From positions 211,001 to 275,000 of the forward strand of contig JAREIK010016253.1 of NCBI GenBank assembly GCA_029783825.1: a stretch of 64,000 bases of DNA, read 5' to 3'. Numbering within the stretch: the first letter of the stretch is position 1; every line of letters starts with the position of its first letter. Positions 51,192 through 63,225 of the stretch are shown here, piece by piece. The notes beneath the pieces were generated by a model. That model saw only the letters and a program-made list of their open reading frames with translations. It was not told the origin of the DNA and did no database searches. This stretch comes from Sapria himalayana. Lineage: Eukaryota; Streptophyta; Magnoliopsida; Malpighiales; Rafflesiaceae. The translations under genes were made by a program, and so were the position numbers.

Positions 51192-53350
51192 ACACAATTT
51201 ATAAATTATTATATATTATTTATATTTAAAATAAATTTGTGTGTGTGTATATGGGTGGGTGTATGTGTATGAAGTATATTAATGCATAAAATGAAATTAT
51301 GAATTAACTATATGAGCTTCTATTTTATTCAAATAGTTGTTTTTTTAAAATTTATATTAAAATTACTATCATTATACTCATATAAATAAATGAAAATGAC
51401 ATATTTGTAAATTATGTTGTTTTACAATTATGTTAATAATTAAAATATTGGTCATAAATAGATAATATTGTTTTTGTTTTTTTATATAACTTTTTTATTA
51501 AAATATGAATGTCAATGAAAAATTTCTAACTATTATTTATTGTTATTAATAAATTTTTAAAAACTTTAAAATTCAAACAATTATAATGTAGTGCATATAA
51601 ATACATGTCTTTAATGTTTAGTAAAAAATCAATTATTTCTTTAATTATGTTCAAAAAAAATAGGTTACGATATAAATACATGAATAAAGTTTTCTACAAG
51701 TTATTTTTTTTATTCAAAATATATAAATGACATTATAAATATATGAATTTGTTTTTTTAAATAATTATTTTTAAATTTTTTTAAAAAATTGAATACACTA
51801 CAATGTTTTTATTTGTAATTAATAGATACATTTTAAACAATATTTATTTATAATAAATATAACATATTGCATATTATGAGGTGCAAATTTTATTTGGTAA
51901 ATAAATTTTATTTATAATGTTTTATCTTTGTAAATTGAAACTACATCACATATATATTTTAGAAATTTTTTATAATATTTATTACACAAACATATTGTTA
52001 TTTGTTTTGAAATTCACAACATGAATTTTAACAAATATACATTTTATTAGAAATCAATTTTAGTTAAATGATATTAAGTAAAACAAAAATATAAACCCTA
52101 AACATATTAAATCATAATGATTTATACAAACATATAAAATTACATTTAAGTTTGAAAAAATTAAATTTTAACATCAAAAAATATATGGAAAACTGTTAAA
52201 GATTTATACAATATCAAATATATATATATGAATGAGATGAACGATATGAATGGATATTAAGTTTCTGAAACATGTAGTTATACATGTTGTACATGTCATT
52301 ATATTTAGTTTTTATGTTATTATATATAATTAGACATCTGGCTATGTATAGGTATTGATGTAGATAAATACATTTATATATAGTAATATCTTGATATACA
52401 TATTGTTAAATACATTTATATATAGTTATATATAAATGTATAAATCTTTATATATTTAAGTTCCTCAAATCAATAAGTGTATTTAAACATAACTATACAT
52501 GAATATGCATGTGTGATATAATTCAAATTTTGTATATAAATATATTTTACTATATCTATAACTATAAAAATAGTATACATAAACATAACTATGTATAAAT
52601 ATAATAACATATATTTAATATATATATTTGTATTAAATTAATTGATGATAGACACCTTGATTTTTTTGTTACATTTTGGAAAGTGACTACATAAAGGTAG
52701 ATATAATTGTGTGAAGAATTGGTTAGATGTAAAAAAAACAAAAGATCACTCTATGTCATTATTTTTGGCCAATAAGAGACTCTAGTTGGCAAAATAAGCT
52801 AAATATAAAAATGACATTGGATTAATCATATATATGCTTGGAAAAATACACAAAGCACCTTGACATGGAGCTCACCTAGTGGCACTTCATCATGACCATA
52901 TTCCACAGTCTCTTAACATCAACTTCTTCCAAGGTCTCAAATATTCAGTCATGGATTTGACAAATTCTATGTCAAAGAGAATGAGATAGAGGTTAAAACT
53001 AATTCGATCTAACTAGTTTGATTAAAATTGAGTTTGATTTGATATATTTATTCTAGTTTGATTGATAAATATATCGTTTTATTATTGTTTTTTAATGTTT
53101 GCTTTTATTTTACTCCTAAATAATACATAAAGAAATTAGATTTAAATTTATATGGTGCCATTTCTCATGAAATACTATGAAAAAATTATTATAAATCTGA
53201 ATTTATTTCACCCAACACATGTATAATAAAAAAATAGTCATATTTAAAGTTGAATCCACTATTCCACACATGTCAAGTAAAGAGAATAATGTAAACCTAC
53301 AATATGATCAAAATAAATAATGAATATTATGTAATGAAGATGTCTCATTA
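50321..53350. other. AT-rich DNA with dinucleotide microsatellites, no gene
   Basis: No recognisable frame. It contains CA/TA-rich sequence at about 50,915-51,110, an uninterrupted (TA)n passing into (GT)n at about 51,130-51,190, and a further GT-rich run at 51,237-51,272. At about 52,270-52,620 words of the ~570-bp satellite reappear (GGCTATGTATAGGTATTGAT, TATATATAGTTATATATAA), suggesting a detached, decayed copy. The rest is featureless A/T-rich sequence. Confidence 0.55.
52270..52620. repeat. detached, decayed copy of the ~570-bp AT satellite
   Basis: CTATGTATAGGTATTGATGT followed by AAATACATTT echoes the TATGTATAGGTATATATATA...AAATACATTTT landmark of the main array. Flanking ATATAGTTATA words are also shared. 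The sequence is simple, so the relationship is likely but not certain. Confidence 0.45.
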
Positions 53351-53359
53351 TTGTGGCAT

Positions 53360-53862
53360 AGGAAAAGTTGAGAGAGAGAGAGAGGGATGGAGAGAGAGAG
53401 AGAGAGGAGAGAGAGTGAGTGAGTGAGTGAGTGAGAGGAGAGAGAGTGAGGGATAGAGAGAGGGGGGGAAGGAGAAAGGTGGAGAGAGTGGGGAGGGAGA
53501 TAGAGCGAGTGAGAGAGTGAGATGGAGAGAGCGTGAAAGTGATGGAGAGAAAGATGGTGAGAGAGAGAATGAGATTGAGAGAGAGATGGAGAGTGAGAGA
53601 TTGAGATGGAGAGAGCGAGAAAGAGATGGAGAGAGAGATGTAGAGAGAGAGAGAGAATGAGATTGAGAGAGAGATGGAGAGTGAGAGATTGAGATGGAGA
53701 GAGAGAGAGAGAGATGGAGAGAGAGAAAGAGATGGAGATGGATAGATAGATGGAGAGAGAGAGAGAGAGTGAGTGATTGAGAGAGAGAGAGAGAGACAGA
53801 GAGAGAGAGAGTGAGTGATTGAGAGAGAGAGAGATGGAGAGAGAGAGAGAGAGAGAGTAATA
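53360..53862. repeat. (GA)n-rich array with ~85-bp higher-order units
   Basis: About 500 bases of GAGAGA with GATGGAGA, GTGAGTGA and GATTGAGA variants, again purine-rich on the + strand. A block running GAATGAGATTGAGAGAGAGA then TGGAGAGTGAGAGATTGAGA occurs at about 53,567 and 53,652, showing copying of larger units. Composition resembles the array at 45,945-46,350 but the unit structure differs. Confidence 0.92.
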
Positions 53863-55110
53863 AAGTAATGCCTATTTATGAAAGAAATGATGCAACTAAC
53901 TAATGAGTATTTTGTGAAAATTAGTAAGAGATCAGGCTAGACATTTACTGGTAATGGTTGAACAACAAAAGACTAAAAAATTTATATAAGAAATTATGAT
54001 AATGGATGAACTAAATCTCGAGGGAAAAAAATTAACTGATGCTTAGAAAAATAGTTGCATAAATTATAAGCTATATGGTAATCTTTGAATAATTTCCAGC
54101 ATCCCATTGAAGAAATAGGACATGAGAAGTTTTTTTAGATTAACTCAAGCTAGTGTGATTGTTGCTTAACATACTACTGATGTTGAGAACTTAGTAAAAT
54201 TTTTTTTATAAGTTATGAATAATAATGAAAAAAATTGACCTTTTCAAAAAATGGCTGAGAATTGAATTCAGATGTTGATATTTATGAAGCGATCATAAAT
54301 GAGAAATTATTGATATAGCTTTAGAACTAGAGAAAGATAAAGTTTTGTTATTACTAAAGAATAATGGCGGAGACAATCCAAGATAGTGAAATATGTGAAG
54401 ATCAAGTTAGTGAACTGAAGAGATTTAGCACCTTGGACTCCAAGAATAGCTTGCAAAGTATGTGAAGGAATGTAATTGTGTGCCAAAGAGAATTATATCT
54501 CAAACAGCCATACTTTTATAGTTGTGATGTGAGAATTTATATATATTCTAATTTCTCATTAAAAAAAGTAGAAACACAAGACATAAAGCACTCCTGAAAA
54601 ATTCCAAGGATATTTTATTTAATAATCAAAAAGAGCCTAGAATGTGATCCTTCAATGCTAATTGTAATTTAGATTCACATAACTAATAATCTATTAATAG
54701 ATATATTAATCAAGAGCAACATAATTTACAATGGATCTAAAATATGCCTTGTGTTTTAGTCATGCTTTTCAACTAGTGTCATATTAAAGATCTACGCGAA
54801 GCAAAGTAATAATTTATGTTTTGTGTTTTTGGAGAAACACAAGGCACAAAACACTCATACAATTTCTTTGAACTAGGAAAAACATATTCACTTATATCTA
54901 ATATATTTTTGGAGAAAATGAGAGTGGTTCAAAAAAAAAATAGAAGACATCTAAATTATTTCTTTCATCTAGAGATGCAATTTACTCATATCAAATAGTT
55001 AATTAGTATATACTATTATGAAATAGGAAGGAATTATCTTTTGATATGTTAGACCTAGAATTATATGGGATTGATGTGTATCTAAAAAGGAAATGGTAGT
55101 TAAAATAATA
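53863..55110. other. AT-rich DNA, no gene recognised
   Basis: Frames here are short and repeatedly stopped. There is a mild purine bias on the + strand and the texture of decayed coding DNA (for example 54,000-54,480), but no motif I can assign. A TGTTGAGAA at about 54,182 resembles the start of some copia LTRs but has no supporting structure. Confidence 0.4.
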
Positions 55111-55117
55111 TACCAAA

Positions 55118-55722
55118 GTTGTTTCTTTTGTTTTTTTTATTTTTTATTTGTTTTAATTTTTTGTTTGTTTTTTAGTTTTTTATTATATTATTATTTTTTT
55201 TTATTTTTTTTATTTTTTATTTTTTTTGTTTTTTTTATTTTTTATTTTTTTTATTGTTTTATTTTTTTATTTTTTATTTTTTATTTTTTTATTTTTTATT
55301 TTTTTATTTTTTTATTTTTTTATTTTTTTATTTTTTTATTTTTTTATTTTTTTATTTTTTTATTTTTTTATTTTTTTATTTTTTTATTTTTTAATTTTTT
55401 AATTTTTTTAATTTTTTAATTTTTTAATTTTTTTAATTTTTTAATTTTTAATTTTTTAATTTTTTTTATTTTTTATTTTTTATTTTTTATTGTTTAATTT
55501 TTTTATTTTTTTTATTTTTTATTTTTTTATTTTTTATTTTTTTATTTTTTTATTTTTTTATTTTTTTATTTTTTTACTTTTTTATTTTTTTATTTTTTAT
55601 TTTTTTATTTTTTTATTTTTTTTATTTTTTTATTTTTATATTTTTTTATCTTTTTATTTTTTATCTTTTTAATTTTTTATCTTTTTATTTTTTTAATTTT
55701 TATTTATTTTTATTTTTTTAAA
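55118..55722. repeat. (TTTTTTA)n-type low-complexity array
   Basis: About 600 bases of T runs of five to eight separated by single A residues, with only a handful of G or C. The seven-base unit TTTTTTA dominates from about 55,300 to 55,400, giving Phe-Ile/Tyr-Phe-Leu open frames that are artefacts. It is not the plant telomere repeat TTTAGGG. Confidence 0.95.
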
Positions 55723-56461
55723 TACAATAGATTGTTATAACCAGAGGTTTAAATTAGTTGAATAATATCATTTATAATATTTATGAAAGATAATGCTTTC
55801 TTATATCCTCTATGTTACAGATGGAAGTTGTTAGAGTTTTATATAAATGAAATAATGAATGACTAACCAATATTATAAATAAATCTTGTAAAATTAAATA
55901 AGGTGAAACTATTTTGGTGGCAAGAATTTTTGTAAATATATTTTTTTTACAAATTATCTATATTCATGATTTATTTATAATAATAATCAAAAACAAATAT
56001 CTTATTCTGAGAATTAATGAATTGTTTGAATAGTTGGATATAATAAAGCATTATGTAAAATAGATTTGTGATCTAATTATTATGAAACAAAAATTAAAGA
56101 ATCTTCTTTTATGAAACACGTGCCAAGATATAAAACATATATAAGTGGTTTAGATATTTAATGTCAAAATGGGGGACGTCTACTCCCCATTTTTGTCAAA
56201 AAAAGAAGCATTACCTCCTTTTTTTGTTTTATTATTTTTCTCGCATAGATCAACATATAATAAGGATTGAGATTTCAAAAGTATATATTTTTTATATCTT
56301 TTGCATTCGCCTAATTAATAGTGAATAAGAGAGGAAAAGAGAAGAGTCCATAATATAGGTAAGAATGTGTTGAACAATGTAAATTTTTTGTTTCATTTAA
56401 TATATATATATTTGTTCTCTTTCATAAATCTAACAAATAGGAAATCAAGTTATTCTCAACA
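55723..56461. other. AT-rich flank; right end may be a copia 5' LTR
   Basis: No coding sequence. The stretch ends TTATTCTCAACA at 56,450-56,461, a typical copia LTR terminus, directly followed by a primer-binding-site-like sequence. The LTR's left end could not be placed. A short inverted repeat AAAATGGGG / CCCCATTTT lies at about 56,166-56,195. Confidence 0.4.
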
Positions 56462-56476
56462 ATTGGTATTGGAGGT
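56462..56476 (+). other. copia primer-binding site, degenerate
   Basis: ATTGGTATTGGAG closely follows the LTR-like end TTCTCAACA. Plant copia elements usually have TTGGTATCAGAG here, complementary to the 3' end of initiator methionine tRNA, which primes minus-strand synthesis. The core TTGGTAT and GAG are kept and the middle CA has changed. Confidence 0.6.
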
Positions 56477-56639
56477 TTAGGTTGTGCATTATGATGCACC
56501 ATTGGGCGAAGTTACTATTGATGATAATAATGAATTTAATAAATAGTAAACATTTTGCAGACAATATCAGCATGTCAAAAGAGGTATTCTCAATTCTCAT
56601 ACACTGTGTTTTGCAAGAATTGTCTAGAAGAACTCATAT

Positions 56640-57515
56640 TTTGTAGATAGTAATGACTTCATATGAAGTAAAAGTGAAAATAAAAAAAAAATCTATGGAA
56701 CAAAATTTGGATTCTAGAAAACATAGATGGAAGATTATATATACTAGAAAAATCTATATTCCCTTTTGAAAAAAAAATGATAGTCTATGAAGAAAGAAGA
56801 GCACATACTTGCAGTTGATTTCATCTAAAATATGATATCGTACCAACTTACTTTCATTATAAAAAATGAGAAGAGCATAGTAAGGCTTACGAAGGCTCTT
56901 GCTAGTATATATGAAAAATTAATTGATGCTAAAAAAGTGCACATGATGAGGTGTTTTTTCAATCTGAAGTTGATAGAAAGCACATCAGTGACCCAACAAC
57001 TCGGCTCTTGCTAGTATATACGAAAAACTAATTGATGCTAAAAAAGTAAACATGATGAGGTGTTTTTTCAATCTGAAGTTGATAGAAAGCACATCAGTGA
57101 CCCAACAACTCAATGAAGTCAACACAAATATAATCCAATTAAGTTTGATTGGTATTGAAGTCAATGATGAAGTATGTTTATTGATACTTCTGTGTTCTCT
57201 ATCAAAAATTAACATATTACAATTATAGTTGTGCATAGTTCATCAATAACTAATAAATTGAAATTCAATGATGTTTATGATCTCTCAGCAAGGAGATTCA
57301 ATAGAGATAGACAAGTGAAACATCAACCTCTTTAGAATTATATACAAAGTTAATTGAAAGAAATTCAACCAAGAGAAAACGTCAAAGCAAATCAAAAAAC
57401 AAGAGGTCTAAATCTAAGAAACATTGTAATTATAATAGCTCAAAGACCATTAAGTATTGAAATTATTGAAAGACAAGACACTACAAAAATCAATGCAAGT
57501 GTTAGTTATTTTATA
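56640..57515 (+). pseudogene. Ty1/copia gag remnant
   Basis: Copia gag packages the element's RNA into virus-like particles in the cytoplasm. A start-like MTSYEVKV is at about 56,656. The gag core reads ALASIYEKLIDAKKV, RCFFNLKLIESTSVTQQLNE and DEVCLLILLCSL, corresponding to the family's LxSLYxxKxL, RLxxLKMxExxSVxEHLNEF and EDxALLLLxSLP motifs. A frameshift leads to SSITNKLKFNDV and LELYTKLIERNSTKRKR, then a Lys/Arg/Ser-rich basic stretch. The zinc knuckle is reduced to Y-stop-NY-stop-KTRHYKNQCK at about 57,445-57,505, so only the final His and Cys of CCHC survive. A 109-bp tandem duplication inside the gag core shifts the frame. No protease, integrase or reverse transcriptase was recognised downstream. 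Confidence 0.85.
56894..57111. repeat. 109-bp tandem duplication within copia gag
   Basis: Copy 1 (56,894-57,002) and copy 2 (57,003-57,111) differ at only about four bases, though the host element is heavily decayed. Because 109 is not a multiple of three, the duplication breaks the gag frame and happened after the element stopped being functional. Confidence 0.95.
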
Positions 57516-59558
57516 GCATGGTAAAATGTATCACAAGTATATGAGTTTAACAAGTAATAAAGTTAACTCTATGAATCTGGATTATCATTTCATAGATATT
57601 GATTATTTGGATTAATTATCAAAGTTTCTTCATTATCTAAGATTACAATAAGTAAATAGTTTCTAGTGTTTACTCAAGTAAATAATTCTATGTTAGCATA
57701 CAATAAGTAAACAATATCAAGTCCATGGGTATATAAATTATGAGTTAATAGCTATAGTGGTGATAAAATATGTGACATCTACTCATCCATATTGGTGGAA
57801 CTTCTCAAACCCACCAAAATGGCATCGACATCAATTCATGTAGGAAATAATGTATGTCAGATGAGCTGGATATCTTAAATATTTTAATCTAGTATGAATC
57901 ATATTGATAGTCAATGCTAGGGTATTTATAAGGGAGCCTATGCGTCATTTAATTAAACATAGTAATTAAAGTATAGTCAAATATATACCTATATTTAAAT
58001 GTCTTGTAAATTAGTATCAGTATACATAAAGTCTATAACATTTTTATTTGAACTTATTGAATACCAGTCAATAAATGTTTACAGATATTAATTTGACATT
58101 AACAGATATTAATGTGACTATACTTTAAATTTACATATAACAAATTATTGTTTAATATGAATATGTTTATGTTGCGTCGGTGTCGAGAGAATGATGAAGG
58201 ACTACGAGGGAGTTGTGATGCTTATTCTTCTAAAATTTCGAGAGAAAGATGGGGGACTCGGTCTCAACAAAATAAACATTAATTAACAAATTATATATAT
58301 TTCCAAAATATTTATATTTTTAATTATAAAAACATTAAATAAATAATATAATATAATATTATATATATATATATATATAATACAAAAAGACTCATTTATT
58401 TTATTAACTATCAAAATTTTTTGAACTAAATTAATGTGTGTGTAGCAAGGTACAAATTAAAAATATACACCTTGCAATTTTTTATTATAATATTAATTAA
58501 ACAATAAATATATAAATAATTTAAAAAATATATGTTTAGCCTTATAAAAAAAATATCAAATACCTACAAAATTAACAAACTTCATATAATAAGATATACA
58601 TGAAAAGATGATTTGTTTTATAGTCGCTCTCCTAGGAGTTATAAAATACTCTTAATGTTAAAAAATATATAAATTTTTATATTATATGGCTATAAATTTA
58701 TAAGAATTCATCATAGTAATTTTTATGAAGATAATATGTAATAATTTTAAAGGCATAAAATTTCATATTATTTGATATCATTTATAATTTTTAAAAATCA
58801 AAAAGAATACTTAAAGAGATAAGATAATTAAAAAAAAGTCATTATAATTATTTTAATAAATACTATATGTTAAAAGCTAATAGAAAAAATATTACTCAAT
58901 TGTTTAATTCTTATTAATTTTAGTAGGGTCAAATATCTATGTATTTATTTTTAAATATTAAGTTATTTTCTTTTAACTTTAATGAAAAAATTTATATTTT
59001 TATTTTATTTCAAAATTTTTAAATTTTGTATTAATTAATTTTTTTAAAAAGTTTCCTATAATCATAAATTTTTTTATACTAATAATCATATTAATATTTA
59101 TGTGTTTTTTCATTAATTCATATATTTTGAAAATATTTTATATTTTATCCTACAATGAATTAATTTACATTTATATTAGTAAAAATTGAAATGTATGTTA
59201 ATTTAATTTTTAAAATATTGAAATAAATTATTATACTTATTGAATTAATTATTTTATATTACTTTAATAAAAATTTTTTAACTTTCTTAATTAAAAATAT
59301 TAGAAAAGTTTTTTGTATAATTTTTTAAAAATTTAATACATCATAAAAATAGATATTTTAGTTCTTATTAATATAATTTTTTTGTATTTTAAACTTTTTA
59401 AAATTATTTATTTATAATATCTTTTTTTATGATTTTATGAGGAGAATGTAACTCTAAAGGATCGCTCATCAATAGATCTTTAACATATATCTAATAAACA
59501 AAATTAAATAAAATATTAAAACTAATAATAAATTAAAAAAATAAAATAATTAAATATT
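57516..59558. other. AT-rich DNA, no gene recognised
   Basis: Nothing homologous was recognised. Small features: an inverted repeat CCATATTGGTGG / CCACCAAAATGG at about 57,798-57,833; a short G-rich patch at about 58,178-58,262 with two copies of a CGAGAGAAxGATGxxGGACT-like string about 60 bases apart; and a (TA)n run at 58,361-58,377. The remainder to 59,558 is extremely A/T-rich. Confidence 0.5.
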
Positions 59559-59606
59559 GCTTAAGGAAATTCCGTCACTATGTTTGGGATTTAATTAGCT
59601 ATGAAA
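59559..59606. mobile_element. inverted CACTA subterminal fragment
   Basis: The reverse complement of this stretch contains TAGCTAATTAAATCC, then CATAGTGACGGAATTTCCTT. The same words form the subterminal units at 16,133-16,850 (TAGCTAATTAAATCC, GACGGAATTTCC). It therefore lies in the orientation expected of a right-hand terminus, but only about one unit remains and the CTTGTAGTG end is missing. TAGA satellite begins about 30 bases further right. Confidence 0.7.
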
Positions 59607-59634
59607 GATAGAATAAAGGATAATATATAATTTT

Positions 59635-62530
59635 ATAGATAGATAAATATATAGAAATTTGATAGATAGACAGATATATAAATATAATGATAGATAGATA
59701 AATAGACTAATAGACTAAAAGATAGAAACATAGATAGAGAGATTGATAGACAAATATACAGATAGATACATATACAATAGATAGATAGATAAATAGCTAC
59801 CTAGATTTATAGATAGATAGACATATAGATAGATTTACCTGATAGACTAATAGATAGAAGATAGTTAGAGAATTAAATAGATAGATAGATCTAAAGATAG
59901 ATAGTTAAACAGATTGAAAAATAGATAGGAAGATAGTTACAAAATTAGATAGAAATATAATCATTTAAAACAAATAAATTGATAGATAGATAGAAACAAA
60001 GACAAATAGATAGATAAACAGATAGATATATAGCAGATTGATAGATAGACACAAATATATAGTTAGATAGATATATAGAAAGATAGATAAAAAGATATAT
60101 AGACAGATAGAAAATAACTAGAAAGATAGATAGACAAATAGATAGAGCGATAGATATACACAGAGGGATAAGGAGATATACAAATAGACAGATAAATTGT
60201 TAGCAAGATAGTCAAATAGACAAATAGATAGATAGATAGACAGATAGACAGACAGATAGATAGATAGACAGAAAGACATATAGATAAATTTATAAATATA
60301 CAAATAGTTAGATAGATAGGTAGACAAATAGAAAGATATACAGATAAAAATATAGACAAATAGACAAATAAATATATAAATAGATAGACATATAGATAGA
60401 TAAATAGATAGACAGGTAAATATAAATAGATAGATAGACACATAGATAGATAGACTATTAGAAAAATATAGTGATACATTGATATATTAAATAATAGATA
60501 GAGAGACGGATAAACAAATAGATGGATAGACAAAAAGACAAAAATAAAAAAAGACAAATAGACAGAAATATATTTAGATAAATAAATAGTTAGATAGATA
60601 AACATATATATAGATAGATATATAGATAAATTGATGAAAATATAGATAGACAAATAGATAAATTAACAAAAAGATAGATTAATAGATAGACATATATATA
60701 GATCGATATATAGATATATCGACAGATAAATAGATAAATAGAAAGAGATAGAGATAGATAGATAGATATATAGATAGATAAGATTGACAGATCGATAGAT
60801 GGAGATATAAACATATAGACAGATAGACAAATAGACATATATAAAGATATACAGATAACTAGATTGATAGATCAAGAAATAAATAATTAGACAGATAGAC
60901 AGAAATATAAATAGATAAGAAAATATACATTTAGTAAGTTAGATAGATAAATAATACATAGATAGATTGATAGATAGAAAAATAGACAAATAGATAAATA
61001 GATACATAGATAAATAGGTAGATAGACAAATAGATAGATAGGGTGATTGATTGACAAAAGATAGATATACAGATAAATAAATTGATTGATAGATAGATAG
61101 ACAAATATATAAAGAGATACATAGATATATAGATAGATAAATAAATAGATAGTCAGATAGATAAATCAATATATAGATAGATAGATAGAAAGGCAGATAA
61201 ATAATTAGATAGATAGATAGATACAAAGAAAGACAAATAAATAGATAGACATATAGATAAATAGATAGACAGATAGAAAAATCATCAAAAACTCATATAA
61301 AAAGATAGATAGATAAACAGATAGATAGATTGACAAATTTATAGATAGATAGATAAATAGATTGGTAGATAGATAGAAAGATAGATAGATAAATAGATAA
61401 ACAAATATATAGATTGAAAAATAGAAATAGAGATAGATACATAGAAACATAGATATATAGAAAGATAGTTAGATAGAAAGATATATTGATAGATATATTG
61501 ATTGATATAATAATAGATAGAATTATCAATAAATTGTCTGATAGGCATGTAGATAGATAGATAGATAAATAAATAGAAATACAAATAGACAAATTGATAG
61601 ATAGATAGACGAGTAGACAGATAAACAAATAGCTAATTAGACAGAGATTGATTTATCGAAAGAAAGACAGATAGATAGATAGATCCATAGACTAATAGAC
61701 TTATATTCTAAAAAATAGAGAAAGAGATAGATAGATAGATAGATAGATAGAGAGATATATAGACAAATAGAATGAAAAAAAAATAGATATATAGATAGAG
61801 ACAAAGTGAAATAGATTGATTGACATCTATACATAAAGGCAAATAGATAGAAAGACTGATAGTCTAATTAATGAATAAAACAAAGATAGATAGATAGACA
61901 AATTGGTAGATAGACAGATAGATATATAGAAAGATACAAAATAGAGTTGACAAATAGACAAATAGATAGATAGACTAATATATTAATAAATACGTATACA
62001 TATAGACAAGTAGAGAATAAGATAAATATAAATATAAATATATACAAAGATAGACAAATAGATAGATAGGTAGATAGATAGATAGATATGTAGATAGCAA
62101 TATACATAGACAGATATATATATATATATAGGGAGATAGATAAATATAAAGATAGCGACATAGACATGGCAAAACATAGACATATATACCCATAGACATA
62201 AATAGATAGATACAAAAAGATACAGACTAATAGATAGAAAAAAGGCATATATGTAGAATGACATATAGACATATAAAGAGTTAGATAGATATATAGATAA
62301 ACAAATAGATAGATGAAAAGAAAAAAATATAGATATACAGACAAATAGACTGATAGATAGATAAATAGACAAATAGATAGAGAGCAAGAAATACAGTTAG
62401 ACAGATAGATAAATAGATAGATATATATATTTAGATAGATTGCAAAATTTATTGATAGACAAATTTATATGTAGATAGATAGATAGAAATATAGATTGAC
62501 AAGTAGATAGAGGAAAATAGATAGATACAT
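59635..62530. repeat. degenerate (TAGA)n satellite, distal block
   Basis: About 2.9 kb in the same orientation as the 19,494-38,640 arm and with the same variant vocabulary (GATAGACA, AAATAGAT, GATTGATA). Minus frames up to 196 codons of Ser/Ile/Tyr/Leu are artefacts. The array stops where LINE sequence begins. Confidence 0.95.
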
Positions 62531-63225
62531 AGAATGGGAGAAGCGAGGAAGAAGGGAGGTAAGAGATCAGCACTCAAAATCATAATGAAATGGTTTTAGG
62601 AAAAATAGATAGATAGATAGAGGAAGGAGAGGAGATTGAGGGGGGAGGGAATGAGATAGAATAGGGAGGAAAAAAACCATTGGAAGTTAGGGAGGAATTA
62701 AAGTTTGCAAGGGAGGTAAGAATGGGAGAAGAGTGTATTGAGGAAGGAGAACCATGAACAGATAAGAGGGAGGAAATAATGAAATCGCTTGAGAAAATAC
62801 CAAAAGTAGGAGGAAACTTAGGAGGGAGGAAAGAAGTAGCTCTTAGAGGGAGTAAGAGATCAGCACTCAAAATCATAGAACAGCATAACTAGGATGACGA
62901 TGATCTTTTGTCTGAAAAAGAGTTCGAAACAAAAAGCTGGCCATTAGCCAACAATATCAATGAAGATCATAAGCTGGACCACCATACACCGCTTGATGAT
63001 TTGGGGCTGAAAAAATAGCTTTGTAGGTATGCATCGAATAGCAAGGAGAAAGCATTGGAGGAAATAAGGAAATTAGAAATAAGTTTAGAAAAATTATATA
63101 TTCCTAAGAAGCCAGAACAAGCCCCTCCGAGCTCAAGCAAGTCATCGAGAAACAAGAAAAAATATTTAAATATGAAATATGAATCTAAATGTATTACTAG
63201 AGCTCAAACAAATATACTTAGATGA
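62530..63225 (+). pseudogene. LINE ORF1 C-terminal remnant
   Basis: One + frame runs, with stops at about 62,756 and 63,016, from the Glu/Arg/Lys-rich REELKFAREVRMGEE and IMKSLEKIPKVGGN through KRSALKIIEQHN, DDDDLLSEKEFETKSW, HHTPLDDLGLKK and LEEIRKLEISLEKLYIPKKP to a TGA at 63,223-63,225. The TGA overlaps the ATG of the endonuclease frame (63,222) as ATGA. Position and basic/acidic composition fit the 3' part of a plant L1-type ORF1 (the RNA-binding protein), but I see no zinc knuckle or other diagnostic motif, so the identity rests mainly on the adjacent ORF2. The 5' part is missing: satellite abuts it at about 62,530. Confidence 0.6.
62559..62877. repeat. 26-bp exact direct repeat pair, 293 bp apart
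   Basis: A 26-base string beginning GTAAGAGATCAGCACTC occurs unchanged at 62,559-62,584 and 62,852-62,877. Both copies read KRSALKII in the LINE + frame. Between them lies GA/GGA-rich sequence including a short GATAGATAGATAG. It may mark a tandem duplication of the ORF1 tail or a template switch during insertion. Confidence 0.9.

Noticed and set aside
54181..54190. TGTTGAGAA as the 5' end of the copia LTR ending at 56,461
   Set aside because: It would give a 2.3-kb LTR spanning the (TTTTTTA)n array, with no supporting second LTR or target duplication.
55093..55672. Phe/Ile/Leu-rich frames
   Set aside because: A translation of TTTTTTA repeats.
57479..57495. CACTACAAAAAT as a second CACTA terminus
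   Set aside because: It is the codons for the His-Tyr-Lys-Asn part of the copia zinc knuckle, in frame with the gag remnant, and is not followed by subterminal repeats.
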